Counted from the first letter of the stretch, positions 42,126 through 51,483 are shown. The stretch: DNA of 64,000 nt from Collinsella sp. BG-O-102 (GCF_023656745.1 NZ_JAMOKO010000002.1:155587-219586), one strand, 5' to 3'. Notes: generated from the sequence alone by a model not told the origin. Program-made: numbers and translations.

Positions 42126-42207
42126 CTAGCTCTCCTTTCATACTGAAAGCCTGCGAAGAGATGCAGGTGGAAACTTCAACTTTGTGAACATTCCTTACAA
42201 AGCGAGG

Positions 42208-42307
42208 GTTGTCCAAGTGCGGCAGATCGGCCCGAAAGAGGAGCGCCGCGTACTTTGGTACGCAAGCGACGAATGAGCGCCGAGGTGTCGTGCTTGGGCA
42301 AGCCGCA
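42208..42307. repeat. ~100-bp imperfect palindrome between pheS and pheT
   Basis: TTGTCCAAG at the left mirrors CTTGGGCAA at the right, GAGCGCCGC mirrors GAGCGCCGAG-type sequence and the centre is GCGTAC-TTT-GGTACGC. It looks like an ERIC-type interspersed element inside the operon. Confidence 0.65.
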
Positions 42308-42309
42308 GC

Positions 42310-43386
42310 CTAGAACTGATTCAAGAAGCGCATATCACCCGTCATGAGAGTTCTGAGGTCGGGCAGGTCGTAGCGCAGTGCCGCGACGCGCTCGGCGCCA
42401 ATACCAAAGGCGAAGCCGGTGTACTTCTCGGGGTCGATGCCACAGTTGATCAGGACGTTGGGGTCGACCATGCCGCAGCCCAGAATCTCGATCCAGCCGC
42501 TGTGCTTGCAGAAGTTGCAGCCCTTGCCGCCGCACACGTGGCAGCTCACGTCCACCTCGCAGGAAGGCTCGGTGAAGGGGAAGAAGTGCGGGCGATAGCG
42601 CGTCTTGCGATCCTCACCAAACATGCACTTAACAAAGTAGTCGAGCGTGCCCTTAAGATCGCCAAAGGTGATACCCTCGTCGACGACCAGGCCTTCGATC
42701 TGGTTGAACTGCGGCAGGTGGCAGGCGTCGGCCGTGTCGGGACGATAGACGGTGCCCGGGCAGATCATGTAGATGGGCGGCTTTTGCGACTCCATGGTGT
42801 GGATCTGCACGCCCGAGGTCTGGGTGCGCAGCAGCACGTCGGACTCGCCGTGAGCGTGAGCCTCGGGATGCGCAACGCTGCCGGGGTTGTTGTCGACCAC
42901 ATAGAACGTGTCGCGAGCCGAGCGGCTCGGGTGATCCATGGGCGCGTTGAGCGCGGTGAAGTTGTAGTAGGAGGTATCGACCATGGGGCCGGACTCGACG
43001 GTGTAGCCGATGCCGCAGAAGATGTCCTCGGCCTCCTCGATGATCTGCTTGATCAGGTGCTGGTGACCGATCTGCGGACGGATACCCGGCAGCGTGATGT
43101 CGACGGCCTCGTGCTCGAGTGCGTGCTTGAGGGCGGCGGCCTTCATCTCGGTGGTGCGCTCGTCGAGCATGCCCTCGATCAGCTGGCGCATCTCGTTGGC
43201 GCGTTTGCCCATCATGGGACGATCCTCGGGGGCGAGCTTGCCCATCATGCGCATCAGGCCGGTGATGCGGCCCTTGCGGCCGAGCAGCTCAACGCGCGCG
43301 GCCTCGAGCTTGGCGGCGTCGTCGGCACCGGCGACGAGCTCCTTGGCCTCTTCCTCGAGTTTGACCAGATCATCAATCAGACTCAT
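42310..43386 (-). CDS. pheS: Phenylalanyl-tRNA synthetase alpha subunit
   Basis: The catalytic class II subunit, 358 residues from ATG 43386 (MSLIDDLVKLEEE); the longer open frame would run into the T-box leader. The N-terminal coiled coil is about 1-85. Motif 2 includes YMICPGTVYRPDTADACHLPQFNQIEG, and motif 3 is GFAFGIGAERVAAL. A zinc-ribbon-like insert is present in CEVDVSCHVCGGKGCNFCKHSGW, as in many PheS of this type. It is controlled by the upstream T-box. Confidence 0.97.
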   Translation of the reverse strand: MSLIDDLVKLEEEAKELVAGADDAAKLEAARVELLGRKGRITGLMRMMGKLAPEDRPMMGKRANEMRQLIEGMLDERTTEMKAAALKHALEHEAVDITLPGIRPQIGHQHLIKQIIEEAEDIFCGIGYTVESGPMVDTSYYNFTALNAPMDHPSRSARDTFYVVDNNPGSVAHPEAHAHGESDVLLRTQTSGVQIHTMESQKPPIYMICPGTVYRPDTADACHLPQFNQIEGLVVDEGITFGDLKGTLDYFVKCMFGEDRKTRYRPHFFPFTEPSCEVDVSCHVCGGKGCNFCKHSGWIEILGCGMVDPNVLINCGIDPEKYTGFAFGIGAERVAALRYDLPDLRTLMTGDMRFLNQF

Positions 43387-43469
43387 GTCTTCCCTTTCGT
43401 CTCTCGCGCTTTCCGCCTGCCGGGACGACTGTCGCCGTCTGGCACTGCGAAAACGCGGCCCGGTTCGGT

Positions 43470-43770
43470 AACAAAAAACCGCCCTCGGGCATGTGCATTG
43501 CCCAAGGACGGTTGAATTCCGCGGTACCACCTTGTTTGACCCGGCGGATGTCTGGCCCGCCGTGCCCACTCTGCGCCTCTTGTCGCGAGGCTCACGGCTT
43601 CCCTACTGGGGCTTTGCTGCCACTGGCCGCGCGCCCGTTGAGGTCGCTGCTCGGGAGTGAACGCTTGGCCCTTGCCACCGCAGGAAGGCTTGCAGCCCAT
43701 GACCTTCCCTCTCTCGCCGGCGACGCGGCGGGCAAAACCCTCTCCGTCAACGCATTGGGCTATAGGATAA
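43470..43770 (-). ncRNA. T-box riboswitch of pheS-pheT
   Basis: The conserved antiterminator sequence AAGGTGGTACCGCG is at about 43518-43533 on the minus strand. It is followed by a terminator hairpin GTCCTTGGGC/GCCCGAGGGC with a T run (about 43474-43510). A TTCA that could be the Phe specifier codon (TTC) lies at 43658-43661 in stem I. Uncharged tRNA-Phe would stabilise the antiterminator and allow transcription. Confidence 0.9.
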
Positions 43771-43890
43771 CACATTTCGCGAGCGCATCGCCGCGTTCCG
43801 TTTTGTTCGCGCTGGGTACAAGGCAAGTAGCTGTGCAAACTGGCCGTGCACCCGCCTGCGGCGCTCGGCCTGCGAGATTAAGGATATGGT

Positions 43891-45465
43891 ATGGGAAAGA
43901 AGTACGATAAGAAGGCCAAGCCCGCAGCGGGCAAGACGCCCAAAGGCATGAAGGTCGATAAGGCCGTCAAAAAATTCCGCAAGCTCGAGGGCAAGCTGTG
44001 GACCCGCGAGTACCTGCTCAAGATTGCCGAGTTTGACGGCGCGACCATTGCTCCCGCCAACGGTGCCGCCGCCCGTGCCGACGCCATGGGCACCCTTGCC
44101 GGCGAGCACCATAAGCTCCTGACCAGCGAAAAGTCTGTCGAACTTGTACGTTCGCTGGCACGCGAGACCGTCACCGGCGGAAAGATCGACGACCCGCAGC
44201 TGCTTGACGAGATTCGCGTGCTCGGCCGCGACCAGCGCGAGGCAAGCGTCATCCCCACCGAGGAGGCCGAGGCCTGGACCAGGCTCACCTGCGAGGCCGA
44301 CGCCGTGTGGCACAAGGCCAAAGCGGCCAACGACTGGGCGAGCTTTGAGCCCTATGTGGACAAAATCGTCAGCCAGCTCAAGCATCAGGCCGAGCTCATG
44401 GACCCCAAGCGCGACCCATACGACGTGTGGCTCGACCAGTACGAGCGCGGCCTTTCCACCGAGAGCTTCGATGCGTTTTGCGACGAGGTTAAGGCCACGG
44501 TCGTGCCGCTCGTGCACGCCATCGGCGAGCGCGGCCAGCAGCCCGCTGCAGACTTTTTGCACGCCCGCGTGCCCGAGGCCGCCCAGCGCGCCATGAGCTT
44601 CGACCTGATGAAACTCGTCGGCCTGGACCTGGACGACACCACGCTTGCCTTTACCGAGCATCCGTTTAGCGAGGGCTTCTCGGTGGGCGACGCGCGCATC
44701 GCCACGCACATCTACGAGGACGATTGCATCTCCAACGTCTACAGCATCATCCACGAGGCCGGCCACGCCATGTACGAGCTGGGCGTGAACCCCGCCTACG
44801 CGCGCACGTGCCTGGAGGGCGGCACCTCCATGGGCATCCACGAGAGCCAGAGCCGCTTTTTCGAGAACACCGTGGGCCGCAGCCGCGCCTTTATGGGACC
44901 GCTGCTCGAGGTGCTGCGCCGCCACGCGCCCGAGGTCTACGGCAACGTGGACGAGGACACGCTCTACCGCGCCGTGAACATCGCTCAGCCGTCGCTGATC
45001 CGTACCGAGGCCGACGAGCTCACCTACCCGCTGCATATCATGGTGCGTTACGAGATTGAGCGCATGCTGTTTGCCGGCGAGGCCACGGCCAAGGACATCC
45101 CCGCGCTTTGGAATCGCTTTATGGACGAGTACCTGGGCATTCCCGTTCCCGACGACACACGCGGCTGCCTGCAAGATACGCACTGGAGCGGCGGCTCGTT
45201 TGGCTACTTCCCCACGTATGCGCTGGGTAGCGCCTACGATGCCATGTTTGTGCCGGCCATGTGCCGCGACGGCGTCGACCTCAATGGCGCCTGTGCGAGC
45301 GGCGATCTGGCGCCCGTCCGCGCCTGGCTGGGCGAGCACATTTGGCAGTGGGGCCGCGCCAAGGACGCGCCGGAACTCATCAAGGGCGCATGCGGCATGG
45401 CGTTCGATGCCCGCTACTACTGCAGCTACCTGCAGGACAAGTTCACCACGCTCTACGAGCTGTAA
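43891..45465 (+). CDS. Carboxypeptidase M32 (thermostable carboxypeptidase 1/Taq type)
   Basis: A zinc metallocarboxypeptidase of the cytoplasm, 524 residues. The zinc motif HEAGH is in IIHEAGHAMYE (about 288-292) with the third ligand in GIHESQSRFFENTVGRSRAF. The family's DPYDVWLDQYERGLS and the C-terminal WQWGRAKDAPELIK region are typical. The first 30 residues are lysine-rich (MGKKYDKKAKPAAGKTPKG), an unusual extension. It is divergent from the T-box leader. Confidence 0.94.
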   Translation: MGKKYDKKAKPAAGKTPKGMKVDKAVKKFRKLEGKLWTREYLLKIAEFDGATIAPANGAAARADAMGTLAGEHHKLLTSEKSVELVRSLARETVTGGKIDDPQLLDEIRVLGRDQREASVIPTEEAEAWTRLTCEADAVWHKAKAANDWASFEPYVDKIVSQLKHQAELMDPKRDPYDVWLDQYERGLSTESFDAFCDEVKATVVPLVHAIGERGQQPAADFLHARVPEAAQRAMSFDLMKLVGLDLDDTTLAFTEHPFSEGFSVGDARIATHIYEDDCISNVYSIIHEAGHAMYELGVNPAYARTCLEGGTSMGIHESQSRFFENTVGRSRAFMGPLLEVLRRHAPEVYGNVDEDTLYRAVNIAQPSLIRTEADELTYPLHIMVRYEIERMLFAGEATAKDIPALWNRFMDEYLGIPVPDDTRGCLQDTHWSGGSFGYFPTYALGSAYDAMFVPAMCRDGVDLNGACASGDLAPVRAWLGEHIWQWGRAKDAPELIKGACGMAFDARYYCSYLQDKFTTLYEL

Positions 45466-45487
45466 GGCATAACCGACACGTCAACGC

Positions 45488-45527
45488 AAAGGGGACGCCG
45501 CGGAACCAATCCGCGGCGCCCCCTTTC
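45488..45527 (+). terminator. Terminator of the M32 carboxypeptidase gene
   Basis: GGGG-ACGCCGCGG/CCGCGGCGCCCCC stem with AAA before and TTT after, 23 bases past the stop. Confidence 0.85.
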
Positions 45528-45562
45528 CACCTAGTTGTTTAAGAACGTCCCCAATGACTACC

Positions 45563-46894
45563 TTACAGAGCCTCGAGTGCGTTGGCGATGCGCTTCATGG
45601 CGGCATCGGCGGATGCCTGGTCGGGGGCTTCGGCCAAAATGCGAATCACCGACTCGGTTCCGCTCTTGCGCACGAGCACGCGTCCCTCGCCCGCCAGCGA
45701 TGCCTCGGCCTCGGCGATGGCGGCCTGCACACCCATGTTGCCCAGCGCGGCGTCCTTGTCCGCCACGTGCACGGCCACCTGCGCCTGCGGCAGCAGCTTG
45801 CACGGAGCCGTGAGCTGCGAGAGGGTCTCGCGCTCGGCGCGAATCACTTCCATCACGCGCAGCGAGGTCATAATGCCGTCGCCCGTGCGCTCGATATCGC
45901 CAAAGATCGTATGGCCCGTCTGCTCGCCGCCCAGGCTGTAGCCGCCCTCGCGCATCTTGGCATACACGTGACGGTCGCCCACGCCGCTGGTCACGGCACT
46001 TAGGCCGGCAAGCTCCAGCGACTTGACCAGGCCAAAGTTGCTGGCAATCGTCGGCACCACGGTACCGCCCGAAAGGCGACCGTGCTTGTTCAGATACACG
46101 CCACACACGTACAGAATCTGGTCGCCGTCTACCACGCGACCGCGCTCGTCCACGGCCAAGCAGCGATCGGCATCGCCGTCATAGGCAAAGCCCACGTCCA
46201 GGCCCTGCTCCACCACATGACGCTGCAGGCGCTCTATATGCGTGGAGCCGCAGTCGACGTTGATGTTAAAGCCATCGGGCGCGGCGTTGATCACGCGCAC
46301 GTCGGCACCGAGCGCGTCAAACACCGGCTTGGCCACCGAGGAAGCCGAGCCGTTGGCGCAGTCGATACCGATCTTGACGCCCTGCAACGAAAAGTTCGCG
46401 CTGGCGATGAGCGAAGCAATGTAGCGGTTGCGGCCCTGCATGTAGTCCACCGTGGCGCCGATGTGGTTGCCCGTGGCCAGCGGTACCTCGCTCTTACCAT
46501 CGATGTAGTCCTCGATGAGCTCCAGTACGTCCTCGTCCATCTTAAAACCGTCGCTATTGACGAGCTTAATGCCGTTATCGCAAAACGGGTTGTGGCTCGC
46601 GCTGATCATGATGCCGCAATCGAAGCAGCCTTCCACGGTCTGATGCGCTACGCCCGGCGTGGGGATCACGTGCAGCATATAGGCGTCCGCACCGCTCGCG
46701 ACCAGGCCGCTCACCAGCGCCGCCTCGAACATATAGCTCGAGCGACGAGTGTCCTTGCCCACGATCACGCGCGCCTTGCGCTCGCGGTTGGCGCCGTAAT
46801 ACCAGCCCACAAAACGGCCAATCTTATAAGCGTGCTCTACCGTCAGCCCAACGTTGGCCTCACCGCGAAAGCCATCGGTGCCAAAGTACTTCAT
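45563..46894 (-). CDS. glmM: Phosphoglucosamine mutase
   Basis: Converts glucosamine-6-phosphate to glucosamine-1-phosphate for cell-wall synthesis. The 443-residue protein has KYFGTDGFRGEAN at the start, the catalytic phosphoserine in ISASHNPFCDNGIK (about Ser 98), the metal-binding loop DGDADRCLAVDE, the sugar-binding GGEQTGH and the phosphate-binding RKSGTESVIRI-type loop. TAAGGAG precedes the start. A terminator separates it from the upstream gene. Confidence 0.95.
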   Translation of the reverse strand: MKYFGTDGFRGEANVGLTVEHAYKIGRFVGWYYGANRERKARVIVGKDTRRSSYMFEAALVSGLVASGADAYMLHVIPTPGVAHQTVEGCFDCGIMISASHNPFCDNGIKLVNSDGFKMDEDVLELIEDYIDGKSEVPLATGNHIGATVDYMQGRNRYIASLIASANFSLQGVKIGIDCANGSASSVAKPVFDALGADVRVINAAPDGFNINVDCGSTHIERLQRHVVEQGLDVGFAYDGDADRCLAVDERGRVVDGDQILYVCGVYLNKHGRLSGGTVVPTIASNFGLVKSLELAGLSAVTSGVGDRHVYAKMREGGYSLGGEQTGHTIFGDIERTGDGIMTSLRVMEVIRAERETLSQLTAPCKLLPQAQVAVHVADKDAALGNMGVQAAIAEAEASLAGEGRVLVRKSGTESVIRILAEAPDQASADAAMKRIANALEAL

Positions 46895-46910
46895 GCGCTC
46901 TCCTTACAAA

Positions 46911-46944
46911 ATAGGGGCGGACAGATTGCCTGTCCGCCCCAAAA
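46911..46944 (-). terminator. Terminator of the DUF4012 gene
   Basis: GGGGCGGACAG/CTGTCCGCCCC perfect 11-bp stem with a five-base loop, followed by TATTTT on the minus strand, 34 bp after the stop. Confidence 0.9.
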
Positions 46945-46977
46945 TGGTACTCGATTATCTGCGCTACCAGAAAAACC

Positions 46978-49290
46978 CTACGCCGACGCGCTGTCGCGAG
47001 CCGCCTGGCATGTAGGAGTCTGACGCAGCGTAAGCGGCTTGTCCCTCGCCTCGGCCGACGTGGTCAGCGTATACGTGATCGTCGTCGTCTCGCCAGCATG
47101 CAGGTCAACGGTGCCCGAATAGAAGGGAATTCCATGCCACGTAGCGGCGCCAAGACCAAACTGGGCGCCCTCGACGGTCAGATCAGTAATGTTGCCGCCC
47201 GTCGGGGCAAACAGTGAGACATTCAGACGCTCGTCGTCGCGCGCGGCATCGGGCGCGCTCGCCGCGACGTAATCGGGCAGCTTGCCTGCCTCCTCCTGCG
47301 TCATGATGTTCGTCAGGGTAACGGTGATGCGATACGAGCACGTGCCGTCGCCGTTCTTGACGCCCTGGCCAATCTGCGTGTCGGCGTTCAGATACCAGTC
47401 GAGCTTGGAGAAGCTCAGGTTGTTAAAGTAAACGCCGGCAACGGGATCGGCACTCGGATCATCCGGATCGGGCAGCGAAGCGTCAATGCCCGTCTCTTTG
47501 ATGGCATTCTGCTCATCATCGTTTCTCATCCAAGCAATCAGACGGCCCTCTTCGGCACCGCGCTCGAATGCACCGACAAGCTTTGTAACGTCGACATCAC
47601 CGATGCCACCGAGAATCTTGTCGAAGGCGGCGCTGGCAACAGCCGCAAAGATGCCATCCGATTCCTCGACCGGATAGTTCCAATACACATCGTGCATGAG
47701 AACCTTCGCCGCGTTGGTACCGTCGACGACCGTACCATCGGGCAGCGAGACATTACCGACAAGGCCCAGCAGGTACTGCAAGAACACAGGATCGATGCCG
47801 ACGACGCCATCAACGTCCTGCCCATACTGGGACTTCCACAGCGCGGCGACACGTTGCGAGTTGCGGGGCCAATCAGGCGAATAGGTATTGCCCGAGTTGT
47901 ACAGGTTACTGTGGTTGCCGAACAGCGCCTCATCCTCTTCGTCGACGCTCTCGACTGCCTCATCCTCGCTGAGTCCAATGCGGGGAACAAACTCGCCAAT
48001 CGACATCTGGCCGTCGGTGACCGAAATCAAACCTTGCGAACCGCCAAAGCCGCCGCAGGCACGAATCTCGACGTTGTTCATGGCGTACACAAGGTAGTTG
48101 CGCGTCTGGCCGTTGGCGCCGAGCATCTGGGGAAGGACGGGGGCGACCTTCTCCGCCGCGTCAACCGCGCCGTTGAGGGTGGCAAAGCCGTCCTTGGCCT
48201 TATCGACCAACTCGGTCACCTGGGAAATATGAGTATCGCCAATGCCCTGGATCTTCTCGTTGACGCTCTTGAACACCTTCGAGCTATCGGAGAGCGAATC
48301 GGCGACCGCCTGCAGTGCGGACACGTTGATGGTCCCATCCTGGAACAGCTTGCCGGGCGTGGCCTGCGAAAGGTTATCGGCCATGGGAACCAGCGCGTTG
48401 CTCGAGACATCGGACAGGGCGTCGATCATGGTGCGGGCCGCATTGATATCGCTGCCATACACCGGGATAAATGAAGCCGCCGTCCACAGCGGGCTCGAGG
48501 TCTCCGCCTTCATGCTGTCGCAGAGCTCATCGATCTTCTTCGCGTCGTCAGGCAGCGTCGAAAAATCGCCCGACGTGACCTTGTCCTTAAGGCCACCGAC
48601 GATCTCGACAGCCTCCTTCGCTTCGCTCTTTACGGTCTTTGCCGAGTTAAGCAGCATAAAGCCGCTTGCGCCAAGCGCAACGAGAAGCACCGCGACTACA
48701 GCGGCAATAATGGCGCCAGTGTGACGCTTTTTGCGCTCGCCCTTGCGATGGCGATGACGGACCAGACCGTCAGAGGTCGAACTCGACGAAGCGTCGCCAC
48801 CGTAGTTCAAGCCAAAATCGTAATAATCTTCCTTGGAACCCGAGCCCGCAAACTCGACACCGCTATCATCCAGGCGGGCGAACGTGCCAGTCTCGGAGGC
48901 GCCGGTGTAAATCGTGCCAAGGTTACCCGTAAGCCCCACGCCACCGGAAGAGGGAGTATTGTTGGCGGCCCTGCCGGCATTAACGTTGCCGTCGGTATTC
49001 GCGGCGTTGACAGCACCTGCGTTGTTCGCAGGTGCCGAAGGAGCCCCGCTCGGCTGCGACGTGGAGGTTGCACCGCCCGCAAAGACATTCCCTCTTGCAC
49101 GGCCGGTCTTTTTTGCCTTTTGAGACTGCTCGTACAGAGCGGTAAACATCGCCGTCTCGCCCGGGGACACGCGCTTACCAGAACCGCCCTGTCCAGCGCC
49201 GCCCGGCGTGCCGGCCTTACCAGCCCCGTTCGGACGCGGCGGAACTGCAGGACGGCCGCTATCGCTGCCCTTAAAGTGATTACCAGCCAT
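46978..49290 (-). CDS. DUF4012 surface/membrane protein
   Basis: A 770-residue protein from ATG 49290 (MAGNHFKGSDSGRP). The first 210 residues are a low-complexity, Gly/Ala/Asn/Ser-rich cytoplasmic region ending in a basic patch (RHRHRKGERKKRH); one membrane helix follows (IIAAVVAVLLVALGASGFMLL). The outer region starts with coiled-coil stretches and contains the DUF4012 core (YLVYAMNNVEIRACGGFGGSQGLISV; DWPRNSQRVAALW; VDGVVGIDPVFLQYLLGLVG). The family is found near capsule and polysaccharide genes and resembles LytR-type proteins in layout, but its function is not established. Confidence 0.88.
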   Translation of the reverse strand: MAGNHFKGSDSGRPAVPPRPNGAGKAGTPGGAGQGGSGKRVSPGETAMFTALYEQSQKAKKTGRARGNVFAGGATSTSQPSGAPSAPANNAGAVNAANTDGNVNAGRAANNTPSSGGVGLTGNLGTIYTGASETGTFARLDDSGVEFAGSGSKEDYYDFGLNYGGDASSSSTSDGLVRHRHRKGERKKRHTGAIIAAVVAVLLVALGASGFMLLNSAKTVKSEAKEAVEIVGGLKDKVTSGDFSTLPDDAKKIDELCDSMKAETSSPLWTAASFIPVYGSDINAARTMIDALSDVSSNALVPMADNLSQATPGKLFQDGTINVSALQAVADSLSDSSKVFKSVNEKIQGIGDTHISQVTELVDKAKDGFATLNGAVDAAEKVAPVLPQMLGANGQTRNYLVYAMNNVEIRACGGFGGSQGLISVTDGQMSIGEFVPRIGLSEDEAVESVDEEDEALFGNHSNLYNSGNTYSPDWPRNSQRVAALWKSQYGQDVDGVVGIDPVFLQYLLGLVGNVSLPDGTVVDGTNAAKVLMHDVYWNYPVEESDGIFAAVASAAFDKILGGIGDVDVTKLVGAFERGAEEGRLIAWMRNDDEQNAIKETGIDASLPDPDDPSADPVAGVYFNNLSFSKLDWYLNADTQIGQGVKNGDGTCSYRITVTLTNIMTQEEAGKLPDYVAASAPDAARDDERLNVSLFAPTGGNITDLTVEGAQFGLGAATWHGIPFYSGTVDLHAGETTTITYTLTTSAEARDKPLTLRQTPTCQAARDSASA

Positions 49291-49439
49291 AAAGAAATCC
49301 TCGCAATTGAGTCGCAATGAAAAAGTCCATAACGTTGCTAGTTTATGGCATTTTGGGCATCGACAGCTAAACTCCAGACACGGACATCAATTGGCGAAAA
49401 TGTGGCACAACACCTTTTCTGTCTTGGCGGCGGCGCCAG

Positions 49440-50462
49440 CTACACCGTGAGGAACATCATCACGATGATCATGGCAAAGCCGATAAGGTCGGTCGGCAAA
49501 AACACCGTGCCCAGCATAACGGCGCTGGTGATGGTCGCCGAAACCGGCTCCACAGTTCCGATGAGGCTCGCACGTACCGAGCCGATGTCCTTAACGCCCT
49601 GCATATAGAGCATGTAAGCAAAAAACGAGCCGATAACCACGAACACCGCGAGCGCCTCGACGCCGGCAGCGTCGAGCGCCGGCATATGCGCCCAAGGCTG
49701 CACGAAGACACACGAGACCACGCCCGCCGTGAGCATTGCCGAGCCCGTGACGATGGGGCTGCCGTATTCGGGCAGGATCTTGGCGGGAATCACCGCCATG
49801 CATGTAGCGCTGACCGCACACATGAGACCCGCGATCAGGCCGAGCGGCGAGATATTCAGGCTGGTGGGGTCGCCACCGGTGGCGATTAAAAAGGTGCCAC
49901 CCAAAGCCAGACCGATGCCGATGACTTCGCGAGTACGCGGCATGCGGCGATCGGTCACGCAGGTGTAGCCCATGATGATAACGAGCTGCAGGCACTGGAG
50001 CACCGTCGCGGTTCCGGCGTTCGTCAGACGCACGGCCGAAAGATAGCAAAACTGATTGAACAGCAGGCCAAAGGCGGTAAAGAGCAGCAGCTGCTTGCGA
50101 TCGGCGGCTGTGGTCCAGAGCTTAATCAGGCGCTCGCGGTCGCGCGTAACAACCACGGCCATAAAGAGTAGACCGGCGAGAATCTGACGCACGCTCATAA
50201 GCCACAAGGTATCGACGTGGTAGGTATCGAACAGAAAGCTCGCGCTGGTGCCCGAGAAGCCCCAAAACGAACCGCCCACCAGCGTAGCCAAGACGCCCAT
50301 GATCAACTTGCGCGTCGAAGCGCTGTTCAGGCGGTCGCGCCATGCACGGCGGGTGTTGCGGCTGAGCTCGTCGGTGCCCTCGGGCACATCAATGTTCGAT
50401 ATATCGGTCATCGGCACCGAAGCTCCTGCGCCTTCGACCTGCTCGACGCACTCTTTGCTCAT
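49440..50462 (-). CDS. DMT-superfamily (EamA) transporter
   Basis: A 340-residue protein from ATG 50462 (MSKECVEQ) with a GGGGGAG before it; the frame is open further up but lacks support. After a polar N-terminus of about 55 residues there are about ten membrane helices in two EamA repeats (for example LIMGVLATLVGGSFWGFSGTSASF and ISPLGLIAGLMCAVSATCMAVIP). A helix pattern and ESAP-like end of this type are typical of drug/metabolite exporters; the substrate is unknown. The final residues MFLTV are short of any tail. Confidence 0.88.
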   Translation of the reverse strand: MSKECVEQVEGAGASVPMTDISNIDVPEGTDELSRNTRRAWRDRLNSASTRKLIMGVLATLVGGSFWGFSGTSASFLFDTYHVDTLWLMSVRQILAGLLFMAVVVTRDRERLIKLWTTAADRKQLLLFTAFGLLFNQFCYLSAVRLTNAGTATVLQCLQLVIIMGYTCVTDRRMPRTREVIGIGLALGGTFLIATGGDPTSLNISPLGLIAGLMCAVSATCMAVIPAKILPEYGSPIVTGSAMLTAGVVSCVFVQPWAHMPALDAAGVEALAVFVVIGSFFAYMLYMQGVKDIGSVRASLIGTVEPVSATITSAVMLGTVFLPTDLIGFAMIIVMMFLTV

Positions 50463-50674
50463 TCCACTCCCCCGAAACAGCCTGGAAACAATTCGGCTTA
50501 CCTTACCACGGCGAAGGCACCAGCCGGAGGCTTGTCCGCTTATCGGTAGGACAATTCCGCAGGCGTCTTTCCATAGCTCGGTACCGCAATGGCCTTGCAT
50601 TATGCGACAGTCAAATCGCGGCAGCAGGCTCTTTTGAAATGGATATGACAAAGCCCCCGAATTCCACAATGCAA

Positions 50675-51161
50675 GGGTTGATTTCCGATCTCAGCCGAAC
50701 ACATTGAGCAAATAGGCCGTTCCCGCACCTAGCCGAACGCCCCCGCGGCCCCTCCTGGGGTCCGGGGGCGCCGTTTTCCCAGTTGAAGGAACGGTGGAGA
50801 TGTGTTTCGATGGGTCCGGTGGCCATGCTCCGCCCGCCGCCCGGCACCTCTTCCCAGACTCAGCCGGACGGTCGGTCCGTCTATTCCGTTTTTCCTCTAG
50901 GCTAGGCCAGCGGGGCATCGCCCCTCTCGGCGCGCGCCCGCGCGATGAGCCCCGGCGTCAGGTCGAGCTCGCCGACGGGCACGTCCTCCACGCCGTACGC
51001 ATCCAGCAGCGCCTCCGCGTCGGCGCCGAGCACCGCCCGGAAGGCGCGGGCGGGCGTCGCGAAGCCGAGCGCGCCGCGCGGCTCGGAGTTCACGTGCGAC
51101 ATCGCCAGCGCCAGGTCGGCCGGGGCCAGCCGGTCGAACCTGAGGCCGCGGCCCTTGGGGG
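50675..51161 (-). mobile_element. IS30-type insertion sequence remnant
   Basis: The first 124 bp (50675-50798) match the last 124 bp of the window (63877-64000) with only a few differences, marking a common IS end. The element includes a hairpin CGCCCCCG...CGGGGGCG (about 50738-50775) and the 3' end of a transposase gene. The other end is missing: identity to an IS-like sequence stops where a plus-strand prenyl synthase frame begins near 51162. Confidence 0.75.
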
Positions 51162-51174
51162 CTGCTCGAAGCAA
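50902..51174 (-). pseudogene. C-terminal fragment of an IS30-family transposase
   Basis: A 90-codon remnant. The sequence DRLAPADLALAMSHVNSEPRGALGFATPARAF resembles the end of the IS30 transposase rve domain, in which N-x-x-P-R-x-x-L-G-x-x-T-P is conserved and a glutamate-containing segment precedes it. The catalytic DDE residues upstream are missing. Its 5' end lies in the junction with the truncated prenyl synthase. Confidence 0.75.
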
Positions 51175-51380
51175 AAACGAACGATCCCACGGACCTCGCG
51201 CGCGCCGTCGAGCTCATCGAGATCGGCGGGGGCATCGACGCGTGTCGTGATCTCGCACTCAAGCTCGCGCAAGAGGCGCAAGACACCAGCCGTGCGCTCG
51301 CCGAGAACGGCGTCATTTCGCACAACGCCGCTGACCTGCTCTGCTCCATGGCCGATTTCTTCATCAATCGGAGCGTATAG
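51162..51380 (+). pseudogene. C-terminal fragment of a polyprenyl diphosphate synthase
   Basis: A plus-strand frame of 72 codons ending at TAG 51378-51380 reads LLEAKTNDPTDLARAVELIEIGGGIDACRDLALKLAQEAQ in part and ends ADFFINRSV. This matches the last helices of the trans-prenyl synthase family (AxxLIxxxGAIexAxxxAxxyxxxAxxxL ... LxxLaxfxxxR). It has no start codon: the 5' end is cut at the IS remnant. It is a decayed gene. Confidence 0.6.
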
Positions 51381-51406
51381 CGGAGTCGCAAGCGCGTAAA
51401 CCCTCG

Positions 51407-51483
51407 AAACCTCCCCCAGCAGTGCATTTTGCTCGCGTTTCCGCAAGATTTCGATTTCAGAATGCACATGTTGGGGAGGTTTT
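51407..51483. repeat. 77-bp hairpin
   Basis: AAACCTCCCCCAGCAGTGCATTTTG at the left pairs with CAGAATGCACATGTTGGGGAGGTTT at the right with a few mismatches. It is next to the truncated prenyl synthase and followed by a few T residues, so it could be that gene's old terminator or a small transposon-derived element. Confidence 0.6.

Noticed and set aside
39726..42146. 806-codon plus-strand frame opposite pheT
   Set aside because: Antisense shadow of a certain gene; no ribosome binding site or domain.
43747..45339. 530-codon minus-strand frame opposite the M32 carboxypeptidase
   Set aside because: Antisense shadow that would also run into the T-box leader.
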